Positions 1 to 9,193 of a stretch of DNA of 64,000 nt are shown here, piece by piece. Where the stretch lies: NCBI GenBank assembly GCA_016707895.1, contig JADJGV010000005.1, positions 62,001-126,000 of the forward strand. The letters are read 5' to 3'. The number at the start of each line of letters is the position of its first letter. Positions within the stretch are counted from its first letter, which is position 1. Source of the DNA: Myxococcales bacterium (GTDB taxonomy: Bacteria; Myxococcota_A; Polyangia; Haliangiales; Haliangiaceae). Made by a program: the position numbers and the translations under genes. The notes under the pieces were generated by a model. That model was not told where the DNA came from. It saw only the letters and a list, made by a program, of their open reading frames with translations, and made no database searches.

Positions 1-613
1 AGCGGCGCAGCCGGTTGTAGATCCACGACGGCACCGGCGCCTCATGGCCGAACTCGACCTGGTACTTCGTGCCCTTGCCCAGCGCCGGCGCGACGACCGC
101 GTCGATCATCCGCGCGTCGAACGCGTCGCCGGCCAGCGCGACGCCGCTCTGGGCCAGCACCCGCGCGCCGCTGGTCGGCCCGGCCTCGACCACCGAGAAG
201 TCGCTGGTGCCGCCGCCGAAGTCGGCGATCAGCACGCGCTCGTCGCGATCGAGCCGCGCGGCGTAGGCGTGAGCGGCGGCGATCGGCTCGGCGGCGAAAG
301 TGACCTCGTCGAAGCCGGCCAGCGCCAGCGCCGCGCGCATCCGCGTGACCGCGCGCTCGTCGTCGGCCGCGGTCTCGGCGCCCCAGTAGCGCACCGGCCG
401 CCCGCACACCACGCGGCGGCCGAGGTCGAACGGCGCCGCCGCCCGCAGCGCGCGCAGGTACACCGCGATCAGCTCCTCGACCTTGAACCGCTTGCCGAAG
501 ATCGTGGTGTCGACGAACGACGCCGCGGCCAGGTGGCTCTTGATCGACTGCAAGAGCCGCGCGACGCCCCCTGCTGGCGGCGAGCGCGTCGAGCGCGCTG
601 GGGTGCCGAAGTC
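1..613 (-). pseudogene. YegD-like Hsp70-family protein, partial and 5'-damaged
   Basis: Reading the minus strand gives one continuous frame with strong Hsp70/YegD character: LLQSIKSHLAAASFVDTTIF, then VVCGRPVRYWGAET, then EPIAAAHAYAARL and the ATP phosphate-binding motif DFGGGTSDFSVVEAG. This is the actin-like ATPase core of YegD-type chaperone homologues. The gene runs off the left edge, so its C-terminus is missing. Upstream of the LLQSIK segment the frame continues only as a short DFGT-like remnant at 602-613 and then becomes Arg/Ala/Pro-rich noise. The segment between the first phosphate motif and LLQSIK, normally more than 100 residues, is absent. I cannot tell a genuine deletion from the assembly damage that affects the next 3.8 kb. 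Confidence 0.75.
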
Positions 614-1850
614 GGCCGGGCGACGGCTCCCGGGGCGCCTTGGGCGCCGCGGCTTCCCCCTAACTCCACACGGGCCCGCGCCGCGGCCGCGCGGTCGCTG
701 GCCGGCTCGAAGCAGCACGGGCGCCAGTAGCGGCGGCGTGCTCGTCGGCGGCGCGGTCGTCGCTCCGCGGCCCGCGCCCGCGCGCCCCCCCAGGGCGGTG
801 GGTGGCGCCGGACGCGTCGACGGTGGCGAGCCCCGCTCCGCGCTGTTGGCGGTGCGGACGTTGAAGTCGCAGGCCGTCAGCGATCGTGGTCGCGAACGGG
901 GCGGACCGCGCCGATCCCCCTCCGCGCCCGATGGGGCAGCGTCACCGATGCACAACCTGTCAGGCCCGCCGCCGGAGGCCATGCCGCGGGGTGGCGGACC
1001 GCGCCACCTCCGCCCGCCCACTGGATCGGCGGTCGGTGGTCGACCGCTGCCTGGCGTCCGCAAGCGGGGCTCAGGCTGCCGCCGCGCCGCGCACCTCGGC
1101 CCCAGGTCCGATCCGGCGGCCCCCGGGCCGTCCCGTCCCCGCCGTCCCGTCGGGGCGGTCGCCGGCTCCAGCTCCGGCTCCGGCGCCGGCGGCGCGCCGG
1201 CCGGCGGCCGGCCGGCCGGGCCGGCGGCGGGCGGGGCGCCGAGCAGCGCCGGCGCCGGCGCCGCCCCCGCCGCCGCCGCCCCGGGGGGGGGGGGGGGGGG
1301 CGGTGATCATGGCGCCGCGGCGCAGCCGCCGCGAGCGGTCGGGGCAGGTGCGTCGTCGGCGCGTAGGCGGGGGCGGGGCGTCGCACGACTCGCCGGCGGC
1401 GATCGCGATCGCGGCGGCGCGGCCGTCGCAGCGCCAGGCCTCGGCGGTGTTGAGCCGGGGCGGCCGCTGCTGGCGGGCGGCCGGCGCGCCACCGCGGCCA
1501 CCCCCGCCTGGCGCTCCTCCACGGCCGGCGCCATCGACGCGCCCCCACCCGTTCCGCCCGCCACGATCGCCACCTGCGCGCGCGGCGGGGACGCGGGGCC
1601 GCGGTGAGCCCCGGGGGGACCGGCGGCCAGTCCGCCAGGGCCGGGCGCCGGCTCCGGCGCGCGGCTCGCCGTCTGGCCGGCTCCGGCGCTCGCGCCCCCG
1701 CTCCGTCCACCGGCCCCGGCTCCGGCTCGGCTCCGCGCCCTCGGCGACTCCGGCCCCGGCCCGGCTCCGACTCCGGCTCCGGCTCCATGCCCGGTCTCCC
1801 TCTCCCTCCTCCCTCTGCCTCTCTCTCTCTCCGCTACACTCGCGCCGCCA
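614..1850. other. No credible gene; low-complexity, probably misassembled DNA
   Basis: No frame here resembles a protein. All long frames are Arg/Ala/Pro/Gly-rich shadows. The stretch contains an 18-base G run at 1283-1300, GC-only patches, and GGCTCC-type hexamer repeats near 1160-1190 and 1700-1786. It ends in a polypyrimidine tract at about 1790-1833 just before the SDR remnant. The hexamers may be genuine intergenic repeats. The G run looks like a sequencing artefact. Confidence 0.6.
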
Positions 1851-1859
1851 CGGACTCGG

Positions 1860-2420
1860 CGACTCGCCGGGACCTGGGCCGGCGTCACCGGCTTCGGGCG
1901 GCATCGGCGCCAGTTCGCGCGGGCGGCAGGGGCGGCCGGCGTCTCGGTGGCGCTGGTGGCGCGGCGCGCCGATCGGCTCGCGGCGCTGGCCGACGAGCTC
2001 GCCCGCGATCATGGTGTCGGCGCGCGGGTGTGCGCGCACGACCTGGCGTCGCCGCGGGCCGCCGACGCGCTGGCCGCCGACGTCGCCGATGTCGTCGACC
2101 GGCGCCTTCCAGGGCCTGCCGTGGAGCGCGGTCTACGGCGCGACCAAGGCCTTCGACCTGTTGCTCGGCGAGGCGCTCGCCGTCGAGCTCAAGCCCGCCG
2201 GCGTCGACGTCGTCACGCTGTGCCCCGGCGGCACCGACACCGAGGGGCCGATGAACACCGGCGTCGATCCCGCCAAGGTGGCGGGATCGATGCCGGTGGG
2301 TCGGTCGTGCGCGCCGCGGCTGCGCTGGGCCGCCGCTCGGTGGTCGTTCTCGCGGTGCCGCCGGGGCCACCGCGCTGCGCGTCGTGCCCGCGCCGTCCCC
2401 AAGGCCGCCGGCCGCATCAT
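1860..2420 (+). pseudogene. Short-chain dehydrogenase/reductase remnant, frameshifted with an internal deletion
   Basis: Pieces of a classical SDR appear in different frames. A nucleotide-binding motif SGGIGA lies near 1896-1913. It is followed, in another frame, by the Rossmann segment GVSVALVARRADRLAALADE and DLASPRAADALAADVADVVD (to about 2100). Then comes STGAFQGLPWSAVYGATKAF, with the catalytic YxxxK (Y-G-A-T-K, 2133-2147), and GVDVVTLCPGGTDTEGP. The NNAG region and about 70-80 residues between the cofactor domain and the active site are missing. The joint falls in GTCGTCGACC, which fits both flanking reading frames. At least two further single-base shifts lie around 1885-1920. It could be a true pseudogene or an assembly collapse. 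Substrate cannot be predicted. Confidence 0.7.
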
Positions 2421-3429
2421 GGCGCGGGGGCGGCCGCCGCCCCCGCGCGCGCCCCCCGACGTCCCGCCACCAGCACCATCGGCACGCCGGCGGCCGGGCG
2501 GGCTTGAGCCGAAGGCGAGCGCCCAGCGACGGCGTGCACCAGGCACGCCCCCACCGCCGCGGCGGCCGCGCCGCCCGCGATCACGCTCAGCGCCGGCGGT
2601 GCAGCGTGCCACCGACGCCGAGCCACAGCGGGCCGGGCATCAGTCGATCACCTCGGCGCCCGCCCGCCGGCCGGCGCTGGCCCACCACGACCGGCCGCCG
2701 TCGGCGCGCGCGGCGGCCAGCCGCGGCCTCGGAGCGCGGACGTGACCGCCACCGGCGCCGGGGGGCGGCACCCGGGCGCGCCCCCTCCCTCGCCTCCGCG
2801 CCCCCGCGCGCCCGGCGCCACCCCCCGGTTGGTGGCCCGGGGCGCGGCAGGCACCGGTCGACACTCACCGCCGCGCGCTGAATCGGCGGGGGCCTCGGCT
2901 GGTCCAGGTCGCTGCCCTTGGGGCCGGGCTGGCGGACCTGCGGGTGCAGACCACCAGGCCGACGTCGAGGTCGGCGACGCGTCCACGGCGAGCGCGTCGG
3001 CGCGCTCCGGCGCGAGCGAGGCGTGGCGCGCGACGCGCGGAGAGCCGACAGCGCTGCGGGGACCGCGGGTGAGCTCGGCGGGCGCCCGCGCCCGCGAGCG
3101 GGCCCAGGCGATCGGCGCGCGCGCACCCGCGCTCACCGACAGCGCCGGACAGGGACAGCTCGCCCGCGCGAACCCGGCGCGGAAGGGCGCCGGGGCCCGG
3201 GCCCCCCCCGGCACTCGGGCCTGCGCCTGACGCGCCGGTGACGACGCGGCTCGGCAGGTCCCGGTCGCGTACAGGGCGGCGGGGCGCGAGCGCGCGCGAC
3301 CGCCACCGCCGCGACCACCGCCCCCCGGGGGACCACCGCCCCGGGCCCCCGGGGCCCCGGGGGCCCCACCCCACCAGAAAAGCGCCCCCAGAAGCCCCCC
3401 GGGGGCCCGCGCCCCCCCCCCCCCCCCAA
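2421..3429. other. No credible gene; low-complexity sequence
   Basis: Nothing in six frames has protein-like composition over more than a few tens of residues. On the minus strand a possible short hydrophobic stretch (SVIAGGAAAAAVGACLVHAV, near 2530-2600) follows a potential start MPGPLWLGVGG in a different frame. It might be a broken small membrane protein, but I would not call it. The segment ends at a 16-base C run (3412-3427) that truncates the antiporter fragment. Confidence 0.5.
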
Positions 3430-3720
3430 CGGCGAGGTGGCGCGTCGACCGCGGCGAGCGTGGCCACCACCGCGGTGCCGACGAACGTCAGCGCGATCGG
3501 CGCCAGCGAGGGGTTCGCGAAGCTGGGCTGGACCGCCAGGAACACGATCGCCCACACGTCCTGGAAGATCAGCAGGCCGATGCACAGCCGGCCGCTGGTG
3601 GTGTCGACCAGCCGGCGCTCGTGCAGGTACTTGGCCACCAGCAGCGTCGCGCGCGCGCCGGCGACGCCGTACAGCGCCGTAGCCGCCGCCGCGCGGCGAC
3701 GCCCGCTGGCTGGCGGCCAG
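3430..3720 (-). pseudogene. Kef-type monovalent cation:proton antiporter fragment
   Basis: The minus strand reads ALYGVAGARATLLVAKYLHE, then RRLVDTTSGRLCIGLLIFQD and VWAIVFLAVQPSFANPSLAP, then IALTFVGTAVVATLAA. This is the transmembrane core of CPA2/Kef-family antiporters: the helix pair around the conserved GRL...LLxFQD motif. Only about 95 residues survive of a protein normally 380 or more. Both ends dissolve into GC-only sequence with homopolymer runs, so the truncation coincides with poor sequence rather than with a mobile element. In intact homologues this membrane protein exchanges K+ or Na+ for protons. Confidence 0.7.
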
Positions 3721-4497
3721 GACAGGCCGGCGCCGCCGCGGCGTCAGCGGCACCTGCGCGCGCCGGTGACCAGCGGCGATGCGGCCGCTGGCCAGGGCGC
3801 CCCGGCCCCCCGGCCCCCCCACCGCCGCGCCCCCCGCCCGGCGGGCGGGGGGGCCCCCGCCCCGCCGCCGCCCGCCCCCCCCCCGGGCGCGACCGCGGGG
3901 GACCCGGGCCACCCCGAACACCGCCCCCCCGGGGAGGGACGCGCACGGGCAGCGCCGCCGGCGGGGCCGCCCCAGGCACGGCCGCGGCGCGGCCGCGGGC
4001 TGCCGCCGCCGGCGGGGTCGCGCCGGCGCCGCGTGTCGCCGCGGCGGTCAAGTCGGGCCCGGACCCCCCCCCCCCCCCCCCGGGCCCGCCGGCCGCCCCC
4101 CCCCCCCCGCCCCGGCCCCCCCCCCCCCGGCCCGCCCCCCCCCCCCCCCGGCAGGGCGCGGGCGCGGGCCCGGCGCGCGGGGCGGTGGCGGTGACGGGGC
4201 GCAACGGCGCGGGGGGCGCGGCGGCGCTGTGGCGTGGCGGGGCGGCGGGGCACCCGCGCGGCCGCCGCGGCGCGTCGGGCGGCGTCGGGCCGCGGGCAGG
4301 CGTCAGGCGCGCAGCCCGCGCGCAGCGTGCGCCCGTCGTGGGGTGCTCGCGTCGGGCCGGCGCTCGTCGCTGGCGGGCGGGCGCGCGGCGCTGCCGCGGG
4401 GCGCGACGCAGCGCGGGCGCCAGGGCGCCGCAGTCGCGCGCGCTCGCATCGGCGACCGGCACGCGCGCGGGCGACGCCGACGACCACCGCCCGCGGC
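3721..4497. other. No credible gene; homopolymer-rich, probably artefactual
   Basis: This stretch contains C runs of 18 (4064-4081), 12 (4096-4107), 14 (4115-4128) and 15 (4135-4149) bases, and almost no A or T between about 3790 and 4200. No coding frame is supported. Sequence quality recovers abruptly at about 4,490, where the outer-membrane protein gene ends. Confidence 0.6.
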
Positions 4498-6189
4498 TCA
4501 GCGCGCGCCCGGCGGATAGATCGTGAAGATGGCGTGGACCTCGCTCGCGCCGGTGGCGAGCTCGGACCAGCCGCGGACCGCGACGCCGTTGCGGCCGAGC
4601 ACCGCGCCGACCTCGCCGCGGAACGTCGCGAGCTGCGCGGCCGGGCCGGTGAGCTGCACGTCGACGTCGACGCCGCGCAGGCGATCGAGCGGCAGCACCC
4701 GCGGGTCGACCCGCACCTGCACCAGCCCGCCGAGCAGCACCGCGCCCAGGCTGACGTCGATGACGATCGGCCGCGGCGGAGGCGGCGGCGTGATCACCAC
4801 GTCGACGCTGCCGCCGCCGGTGACGCTGCCGCCGCCGGTGACGCCGCCGCCGCCGGTGACGCCGCTGCCCGTGACGAGCGTCGGGTCGGCCGGGGGCGGC
4901 TCGATCGGCGCCGGCGGGGGCGGGGGCGGCGTCGGCATGTACGCGATCGGGCCGCGATCGTCGACCGCCGGGCCGCAGCCGCCGTGGCCGTCGCCGGCGC
5001 CGGCGCCCCACGCCACCGACAGCACGAACGCGCCGGTCATCACCCGCACGCCATCGTCGAGCTGGCTGCGCAGCCGCACGCCGGGCGACACCCGACCGCC
5101 GCAGCTGCGGAAGCCCACGCCGAACTCGGCGTCGAGGAACGCGTGGCGCTCGAGGCCGCGATCGGTGGCGACCAGGCCGGGGCCGGCCTGGACCTGCAGG
5201 TACAGCGGCGCCGGCGCCGGCCACGCCGGGCCCAGCCGCACGCCGCCGAGCGCCGCGACCGTCCCGTGCAGGCCCTCGATCTCGACCGTGTCAGGCGCGC
5301 GGCCGAAGACGTAGTTGCCGCTGGCCACCAGGTGCAGGTTGGCGCCGAGGCGCAGGCCCAAGGACGCGCCGACGCCGAACATGAACGGCGACGCGAACAC
5401 GTCGGCGCCGCTCCACGCGCGACGCGACCAGGGTTCGTCGAGCTGATCGACGTTGGCCGGCTCGGCGATGTTGAACTCGAAGCCGACCCGCAACGACGCG
5501 GTGACGGTGTCGACGGTGTCCGCGCCCAGGCTGCGCGCGTAGGCCAGCTCGAGCGCCGCGACGCCGGCGTTCTCGTCGTCGAGGTACAGCCCGACCTCGC
5601 GCGCCACCGACGCCCGCGCCACCGGCGCGTCGTCGCCGATCGCGTCGGCGGCCAGGCCGTAGCCCGCGCCCAGGCCCAGCGCCCACGCGTCGCGATCGAC
5701 CTCGTCGGTGAAGGCCCGCCACCGCGCCTGCGCGAAGAACCGCTGGGCGCGCGCGATCGTCACGTCGTCGGGCGTCGTGCGCAACCCGACCCCCATCAGC
5801 TCGTAGCGCGCGCCCAGCGTCAGGTGGTGGCCGAAGGTGAAGTCGAGCTCGACGCCGAGCGCCTGGGCCGCGCCGGTGGTGGCCGGGCTGTCGAGCGCGA
5901 CGCCGTTGGTCCAGTCGATGCCCCACCGCCACTGCACCGGCTCGGGGTGCGCCGCCGGCCGGCACGGGATGCGCTCGCCGGGGCCCGGCATGCGCTCGCC
6001 GAAGCGGCACGCGCGCAGGCCGCGCAGGGTCTCGAGCGACACGCCGGTGGGCCAGCCGTCGGCGTCGACCGGCGACCACGGCGCGACGCCCGGCAGCGGC
6101 GTCGGCATCGTCGGCGGTGGCGCGGGCTGCGCCGCGGCAGGGCCAGCGGCGAGGAGCAGGAGCATCGAGGCGAGGCGAAGCGAGGACAT
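4498..6189 (-). CDS. Putative outer-membrane beta-barrel protein with Pro/Gly-rich linker
   Basis: 563 aa. The start at 6189 gives a clean signal peptide (MSSLRLASMLLLLAAGPAAA, cleavage before QP). The longer in-frame start at 6294 adds an Arg-rich leader that makes no sense for an exported protein. The central part (about 60-400) alternates polar and hydrophobic residues with repeated Gly/aromatic turns (LGARYELMGVGL, SLRVGFEFNI, GVGASLGLRLGANLHLVASG), as in outer-membrane beta-barrels. A Pro run follows, then a VTGGGS-type tandem repeat. The C-terminal domain of about 90 residues (VIDVSLGAVLLGGLVQVRVD and on) I do not recognise. No close family name can be given. The neighbours do not suggest a pathway. 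Confidence 0.7.
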   Translation of the reverse strand: MSSLRLASMLLLLAAGPAAAQPAPPPTMPTPLPGVAPWSPVDADGWPTGVSLETLRGLRACRFGERMPGPGERIPCRPAAHPEPVQWRWGIDWTNGVALDSPATTGAAQALGVELDFTFGHHLTLGARYELMGVGLRTTPDDVTIARAQRFFAQARWRAFTDEVDRDAWALGLGAGYGLAADAIGDDAPVARASVAREVGLYLDDENAGVAALELAYARSLGADTVDTVTASLRVGFEFNIAEPANVDQLDEPWSRRAWSGADVFASPFMFGVGASLGLRLGANLHLVASGNYVFGRAPDTVEIEGLHGTVAALGGVRLGPAWPAPAPLYLQVQAGPGLVATDRGLERHAFLDAEFGVGFRSCGGRVSPGVRLRSQLDDGVRVMTGAFVLSVAWGAGAGDGHGGCGPAVDDRGPIAYMPTPPPPPPAPIEPPPADPTLVTGSGVTGGGGVTGGGSVTGGGSVDVVITPPPPPRPIVIDVSLGAVLLGGLVQVRVDPRVLPLDRLRGVDVDVQLTGPAAQLATFRGEVGAVLGRNGVAVRGWSELATGASEVHAIFTIYPPGAR

Positions 6190-6350
6190 CGAGGTAGTGC
6201 CGGGCAAGACAGCAAGCCTCGTGCCGCCCGCGCCCAGACGCAAGCGCGCGGACTCGCTGGCGCGCCGCCGCCACCGCCGACGCAGCCGCGCCACAGCCCG
6301 GCCGCCGCCCCGTCAACCGCCGGTGACGGTCGGGCGAGTTGCTCAGGCAT

Positions 6351-6378
6351 GACTTATTAAGTATTGACTTAATAAGTC
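6351..6378. promoter_or_regulatory. AT-rich perfect palindrome (candidate operator)
   Basis: The arms GACTTATTAAG (6351-6361) and CTTAATAAGTC (6368-6378) are perfect 11-base inverted repeats around TATTGA. Each arm is itself nearly palindromic. The patch is strikingly AT-rich for this genome and overlaps the candidate -35 of the gene that starts at 6400. Binding of a dimeric repressor, perhaps autoregulation, is an inference. Confidence 0.7.
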
Positions 6379-6391
6379 TCGGCTGAATAAC
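6364..6391 (+). promoter_or_regulatory. Candidate sigma-70-type promoter, possibly giving a leaderless mRNA
   Basis: TTGACT (6364-6369) and AATAAC (6386-6391) are spaced by 16 bases. The -10 lies only 8 bases before the ATG at 6400, and there is no Shine-Dalgarno sequence. Transcription would start at or next to the start codon. Confidence 0.45.
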
Positions 6392-6399
6392 TCCTGGAC

Positions 6400-7803
6400 A
6401 TGAGCGACACCGCCGGGTTCGTCGGGCGCCACCGCGAGCTCGCGGCGCTCGAGCGGCAGTACGACGGTCGGCGGTCGGCGATGGTGCCGGTCTACGGCCG
6501 GCGCCGGGTCGGCAAGACCGAGCTGTTGCTGCGCTTCATCGCGGGCAAGCCGGCGATCTACTTCAGCGCCACCCACAAGCTGCGCGGTCCCCAGCTGGCC
6601 GACTTCATGCGCGCCGCCGCGAGCGGCCTGGCCAGCCCGGGCCTGGCCGCGGCCGCGCCGACGACCTGGGAGGCGGCGCTGCGGCTGGCGCTCGCGGCCG
6701 CACCCGCCGGCAAGAAGCTGGTGCTCGTGCTCGACGAGTTCCAGTGGTTGTGCGAGTCGAGCCCCGATCTGCCCTCGGTGCTCCAGCGCCTCTGGGACCT
6801 CGAGTGGCAACGCGGCGCCCAGGTGATGCTGGTGCTGTGCGGCTCGTACATCGGCTTCATGGAGCGCGAGGTGCTCGGGGCGCGCTCACCCCTGCACGGC
6901 CGCCGCACCGCGGACCTGCGCATCGAGCCGTTCGGGTTCCGTGAGGCCGCGGCGTTCCACCCGCGGTGGTCGCGCGAGGAGCACGCGCGCGCGCACTTCG
7001 TCTGCGGCGGGATCCCGGCGTACCTGCAGCGGCTCGATGGCCATCGGTCGGTGATGCAGAACCTCGTGCGCGAGTTCTTCGCGATCGACGGCTACTTCGC
7101 GCGCGAGCCCGAGTTCCTGCTGCGCGAGGAGCTGGCCGAGGTGAAGCAGGCCGCCAGCATCCTCGAGGCGATCGCGCTGGGCCGGCGCGGCCAGGGCGAG
7201 ATCGCGCGCGCGGTCGGGCTGTCGGCCAGCGCGTTGACGCCGCACCTGCGCAACCTGCTCGGCCTCGGCTACCTCGAGCGGATCGTCCCGCTGGCGCCGC
7301 GCGCGCCCAAGCGCACCGCGGTCGTCTATCGCGTCGCCGATCCGCTGCTCCGCTTCTGGTTCCGGTTCCTCGAGCCCAACGCCAGCCAGCTGCGGCTGCT
7401 CGCGCCCGAGCGCGCGGTGGAACAGCTGGTCGCGCCGCAGTGGGAGGCCTACTGCGGCGAGGGGTTCGAGCGGTTGTGCCGCGAGGCGCTGCCGGCGATC
7501 TACGCGGCCGACGACATCACCGGCCGCTACCAGGTCGGCGAGTACTGGGATCGCGACCTGCAAGTCGACGTCGTCGGGCTGCGCGGCGACGGCTGGATCG
7601 ATCTCGGCGAGTGCAAGTGGAGCGGCCGACCGTCGCTGGCCGCCGCCGCGACCGAGCTGCGCGCCCGGTGCGCCCGGTTCCCGGCCGACGGCCGCGCGGT
7701 CCGCCAGCACCTGTTCTTCCGGCGCGCGCCCGCGGCGGCGGCCGCCGCCGACCTGGCGGTCCACGATCTCGACTCGCTGTACGGCGAGGCGCCGGGGCGG
7801 TGA
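6400..7803 (+). CDS. AAA-type ATPase fused to DUF234 / PD-(D/E)XK nuclease-like domain
   Basis: 467 aa. The N-terminal P-loop ATPase has FVGRHRELAALE at the start, Walker A GRRRVGKT (33-40), Walker B LVLDEFQWL (D112, E113), and the FRE...F region typical of archaeal-type STAND-like ATPases. A winged-helix segment follows (about 260-300: GEIARAVGLSASALTPHLRN). The C-terminal DUF234-like region ends in a nuclease-type motif: D390 in QVDVV and E404-C-K406 in LGECKW. Family knowledge: such ATPase-nuclease fusions are widespread in archaea and bacteria, often patchily distributed, and their role is unknown. It stands alone, with an AT-rich palindromic promoter immediately upstream. A defence or selfish role is possible but is only an inference. 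Confidence 0.88.
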   Translation: MSDTAGFVGRHRELAALERQYDGRRSAMVPVYGRRRVGKTELLLRFIAGKPAIYFSATHKLRGPQLADFMRAAASGLASPGLAAAAPTTWEAALRLALAAAPAGKKLVLVLDEFQWLCESSPDLPSVLQRLWDLEWQRGAQVMLVLCGSYIGFMEREVLGARSPLHGRRTADLRIEPFGFREAAAFHPRWSREEHARAHFVCGGIPAYLQRLDGHRSVMQNLVREFFAIDGYFAREPEFLLREELAEVKQAASILEAIALGRRGQGEIARAVGLSASALTPHLRNLLGLGYLERIVPLAPRAPKRTAVVYRVADPLLRFWFRFLEPNASQLRLLAPERAVEQLVAPQWEAYCGEGFERLCREALPAIYAADDITGRYQVGEYWDRDLQVDVVGLRGDGWIDLGECKWSGRPSLAAAATELRARCARFPADGRAVRQHLFFRRAPAAAAAADLAVHDLDSLYGEAPGR

Positions 7804-7852
7804 GGCGCGTCCACCGCTTCCGACCGCGGGCGCCGCGTGTCATCGTCGACGC

Positions 7853-9193
7853 GTGACGTTCTCCGCCTGGTTCCAGTGCATCGCCGGCTGCGCCGGCCGG
7901 TGGTCGCTCACCGAGATCCGCTACCGCTGCCCGACCTGCGGCGAGCTGCTCGAGGTGGCCCACGACCTCGACGCGCTGCGCGCCGCGCGCGACGGGGCCG
8001 GCTGGCGCGCGCTGTTCGACGCGCGCTGGCGCGGGCCGGCGTTCCCCGACGCGTCGGGCGTCTGGGGCAAGCGCGAGGTGGTCGCGCCCCACGTGCGCCC
8101 CGAGCACATCGTCACCGCGGCCGAGGGCGGCTCGGCGCTGTTGCCGGTGCCGGGCTACGCGCGGGCGCTGGGCCTCGGCGACCTGCGCATCAAGCAGTGC
8201 GGCGTCTCGCACACCGGGTCGTTCAAGGACCTCGGCATGACCGTGCTGGTGTCGACGGTCAAGCAGATGATCGCCGACGGCGCGTCGATCCGCGCGATCG
8301 CCTGCGCGTCGACCGGCGACACCTCGGCCGCGCTGGCCGCGTACGGCGCCGCCGCCGGCGTGCCCACGGTGGTGATCCTGCCGGCCGGCAAGATCTCGAC
8401 GGCGCAGCTGGTGCAGCCGCTGGCCAACGGCGCGCTGGTGCTGGCGCTCGACACCGACTTCGACGGCTGCATGGCGATCGTGCAGGAGCTCGCCGACAAG
8501 GAGGGCGTCTACCTCGCCAACTCGATGAACTCGCTGCGGCTCGAGGGTCAGAAGACCGTCGCGATGGAGATCGCGCAGCAGCTCGGCTGGGAGCTGCCCG
8601 ACTGGGTGATCATCCCCGGCGGCAACCTCGGCAACGTCAGCGCGCTCGAGGCCGGCTTCCGCACGATGATCGAGCTGGGCATGATCGATCGCGCGCCGCG
8701 CATCTGCGTGGCCCAGGCCGCCAACGCCAGCCCGCTGTACCAGGCGTACCGGCGCGGCTTCGCGGCGTTCGCGCCGGTGCCGGCCCAGACCACGCTGGCG
8801 TCGGCGATCCAGATCGGCAACCCGGTGAGCTGGAAGAAGGCGGTGCGCGCGCTCGAGCGCACCGACGGCGTGGTCGCCGCCGCCAGCGAGGCCGAGCTGG
8901 CCGACGCCGCCGGCCGCGCCGATCGCTACGGCCTGTTCACCTGCCCACACACCGGCGTCGCGCTGGCCGCCCTCGAGCAGCTCACCGCGGCCGGCACGAT
9001 CGCCGCGGGTTCGCGCGTGGTCGTGGTGTCGACCGCCAGCGGCCTCAAGTTCGCCGACTTCAAGATCGGCTACCACGAGGCGCGGCTGGCGGCGGCGCCG
9101 GCGCCGCGCTGGCGCAACCAGCCGGTCGCGGTCGCCGCGCGCTACGCCGACGTGCGCGACGCGCTGTGGCGGGGCCTGGACGCCACCGCGTGA
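7853..9193 (+). CDS. thrC: Threonine synthase
   Basis: 446 aa, GTG start. It converts O-phospho-L-homoserine to threonine with PLP in the cytoplasm. The N-terminus carries a zinc-ribbon-like CIAGC...CPTC pair. The PLP lysine is K125 in HTGSFKDLGMT. Further fold-type II signatures are CASTGDTSAALAAYGAAAG and the phosphate-binding loop IPGGNLGNVSALEAGF. The usual C-terminal Thr/Ser loop is seen as CPHTGVALAAL. The length is normal for the family. The stop codon overlaps the GTG of the next gene (GTGA), so the two are translationally coupled. Confidence 0.93.
   Translation: MTFSAWFQCIAGCAGRWSLTEIRYRCPTCGELLEVAHDLDALRAARDGAGWRALFDARWRGPAFPDASGVWGKREVVAPHVRPEHIVTAAEGGSALLPVPGYARALGLGDLRIKQCGVSHTGSFKDLGMTVLVSTVKQMIADGASIRAIACASTGDTSAALAAYGAAAGVPTVVILPAGKISTAQLVQPLANGALVLALDTDFDGCMAIVQELADKEGVYLANSMNSLRLEGQKTVAMEIAQQLGWELPDWVIIPGGNLGNVSALEAGFRTMIELGMIDRAPRICVAQAANASPLYQAYRRGFAAFAPVPAQTTLASAIQIGNPVSWKKAVRALERTDGVVAAASEAELADAAGRADRYGLFTCPHTGVALAALEQLTAAGTIAAGSRVVVVSTASGLKFADFKIGYHEARLAAAPAPRWRNQPVAVAARYADVRDALWRGLDATA

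Noticed and set aside
1..4490. An insertion sequence as cause of the gene fragments
   Set aside because: No transposase frame, terminal inverted repeats or target duplications are visible. Homopolymer artefacts explain the damage better.
4234..6360. A 708-codon plus-strand frame opposite the outer-membrane protein gene
   Set aside because: It is a shadow frame: Arg/Ala/Val-rich, no domain, and opposite a gene with a clear signal peptide and barrel-like sequence.
7837..9189. Extension of the TPR-methyltransferase frame back across thrC
   Set aside because: The frame is open, but the extension is Arg-rich and overlaps thrC completely. The GTG at 9190 fits the overlap pattern of coupled genes.
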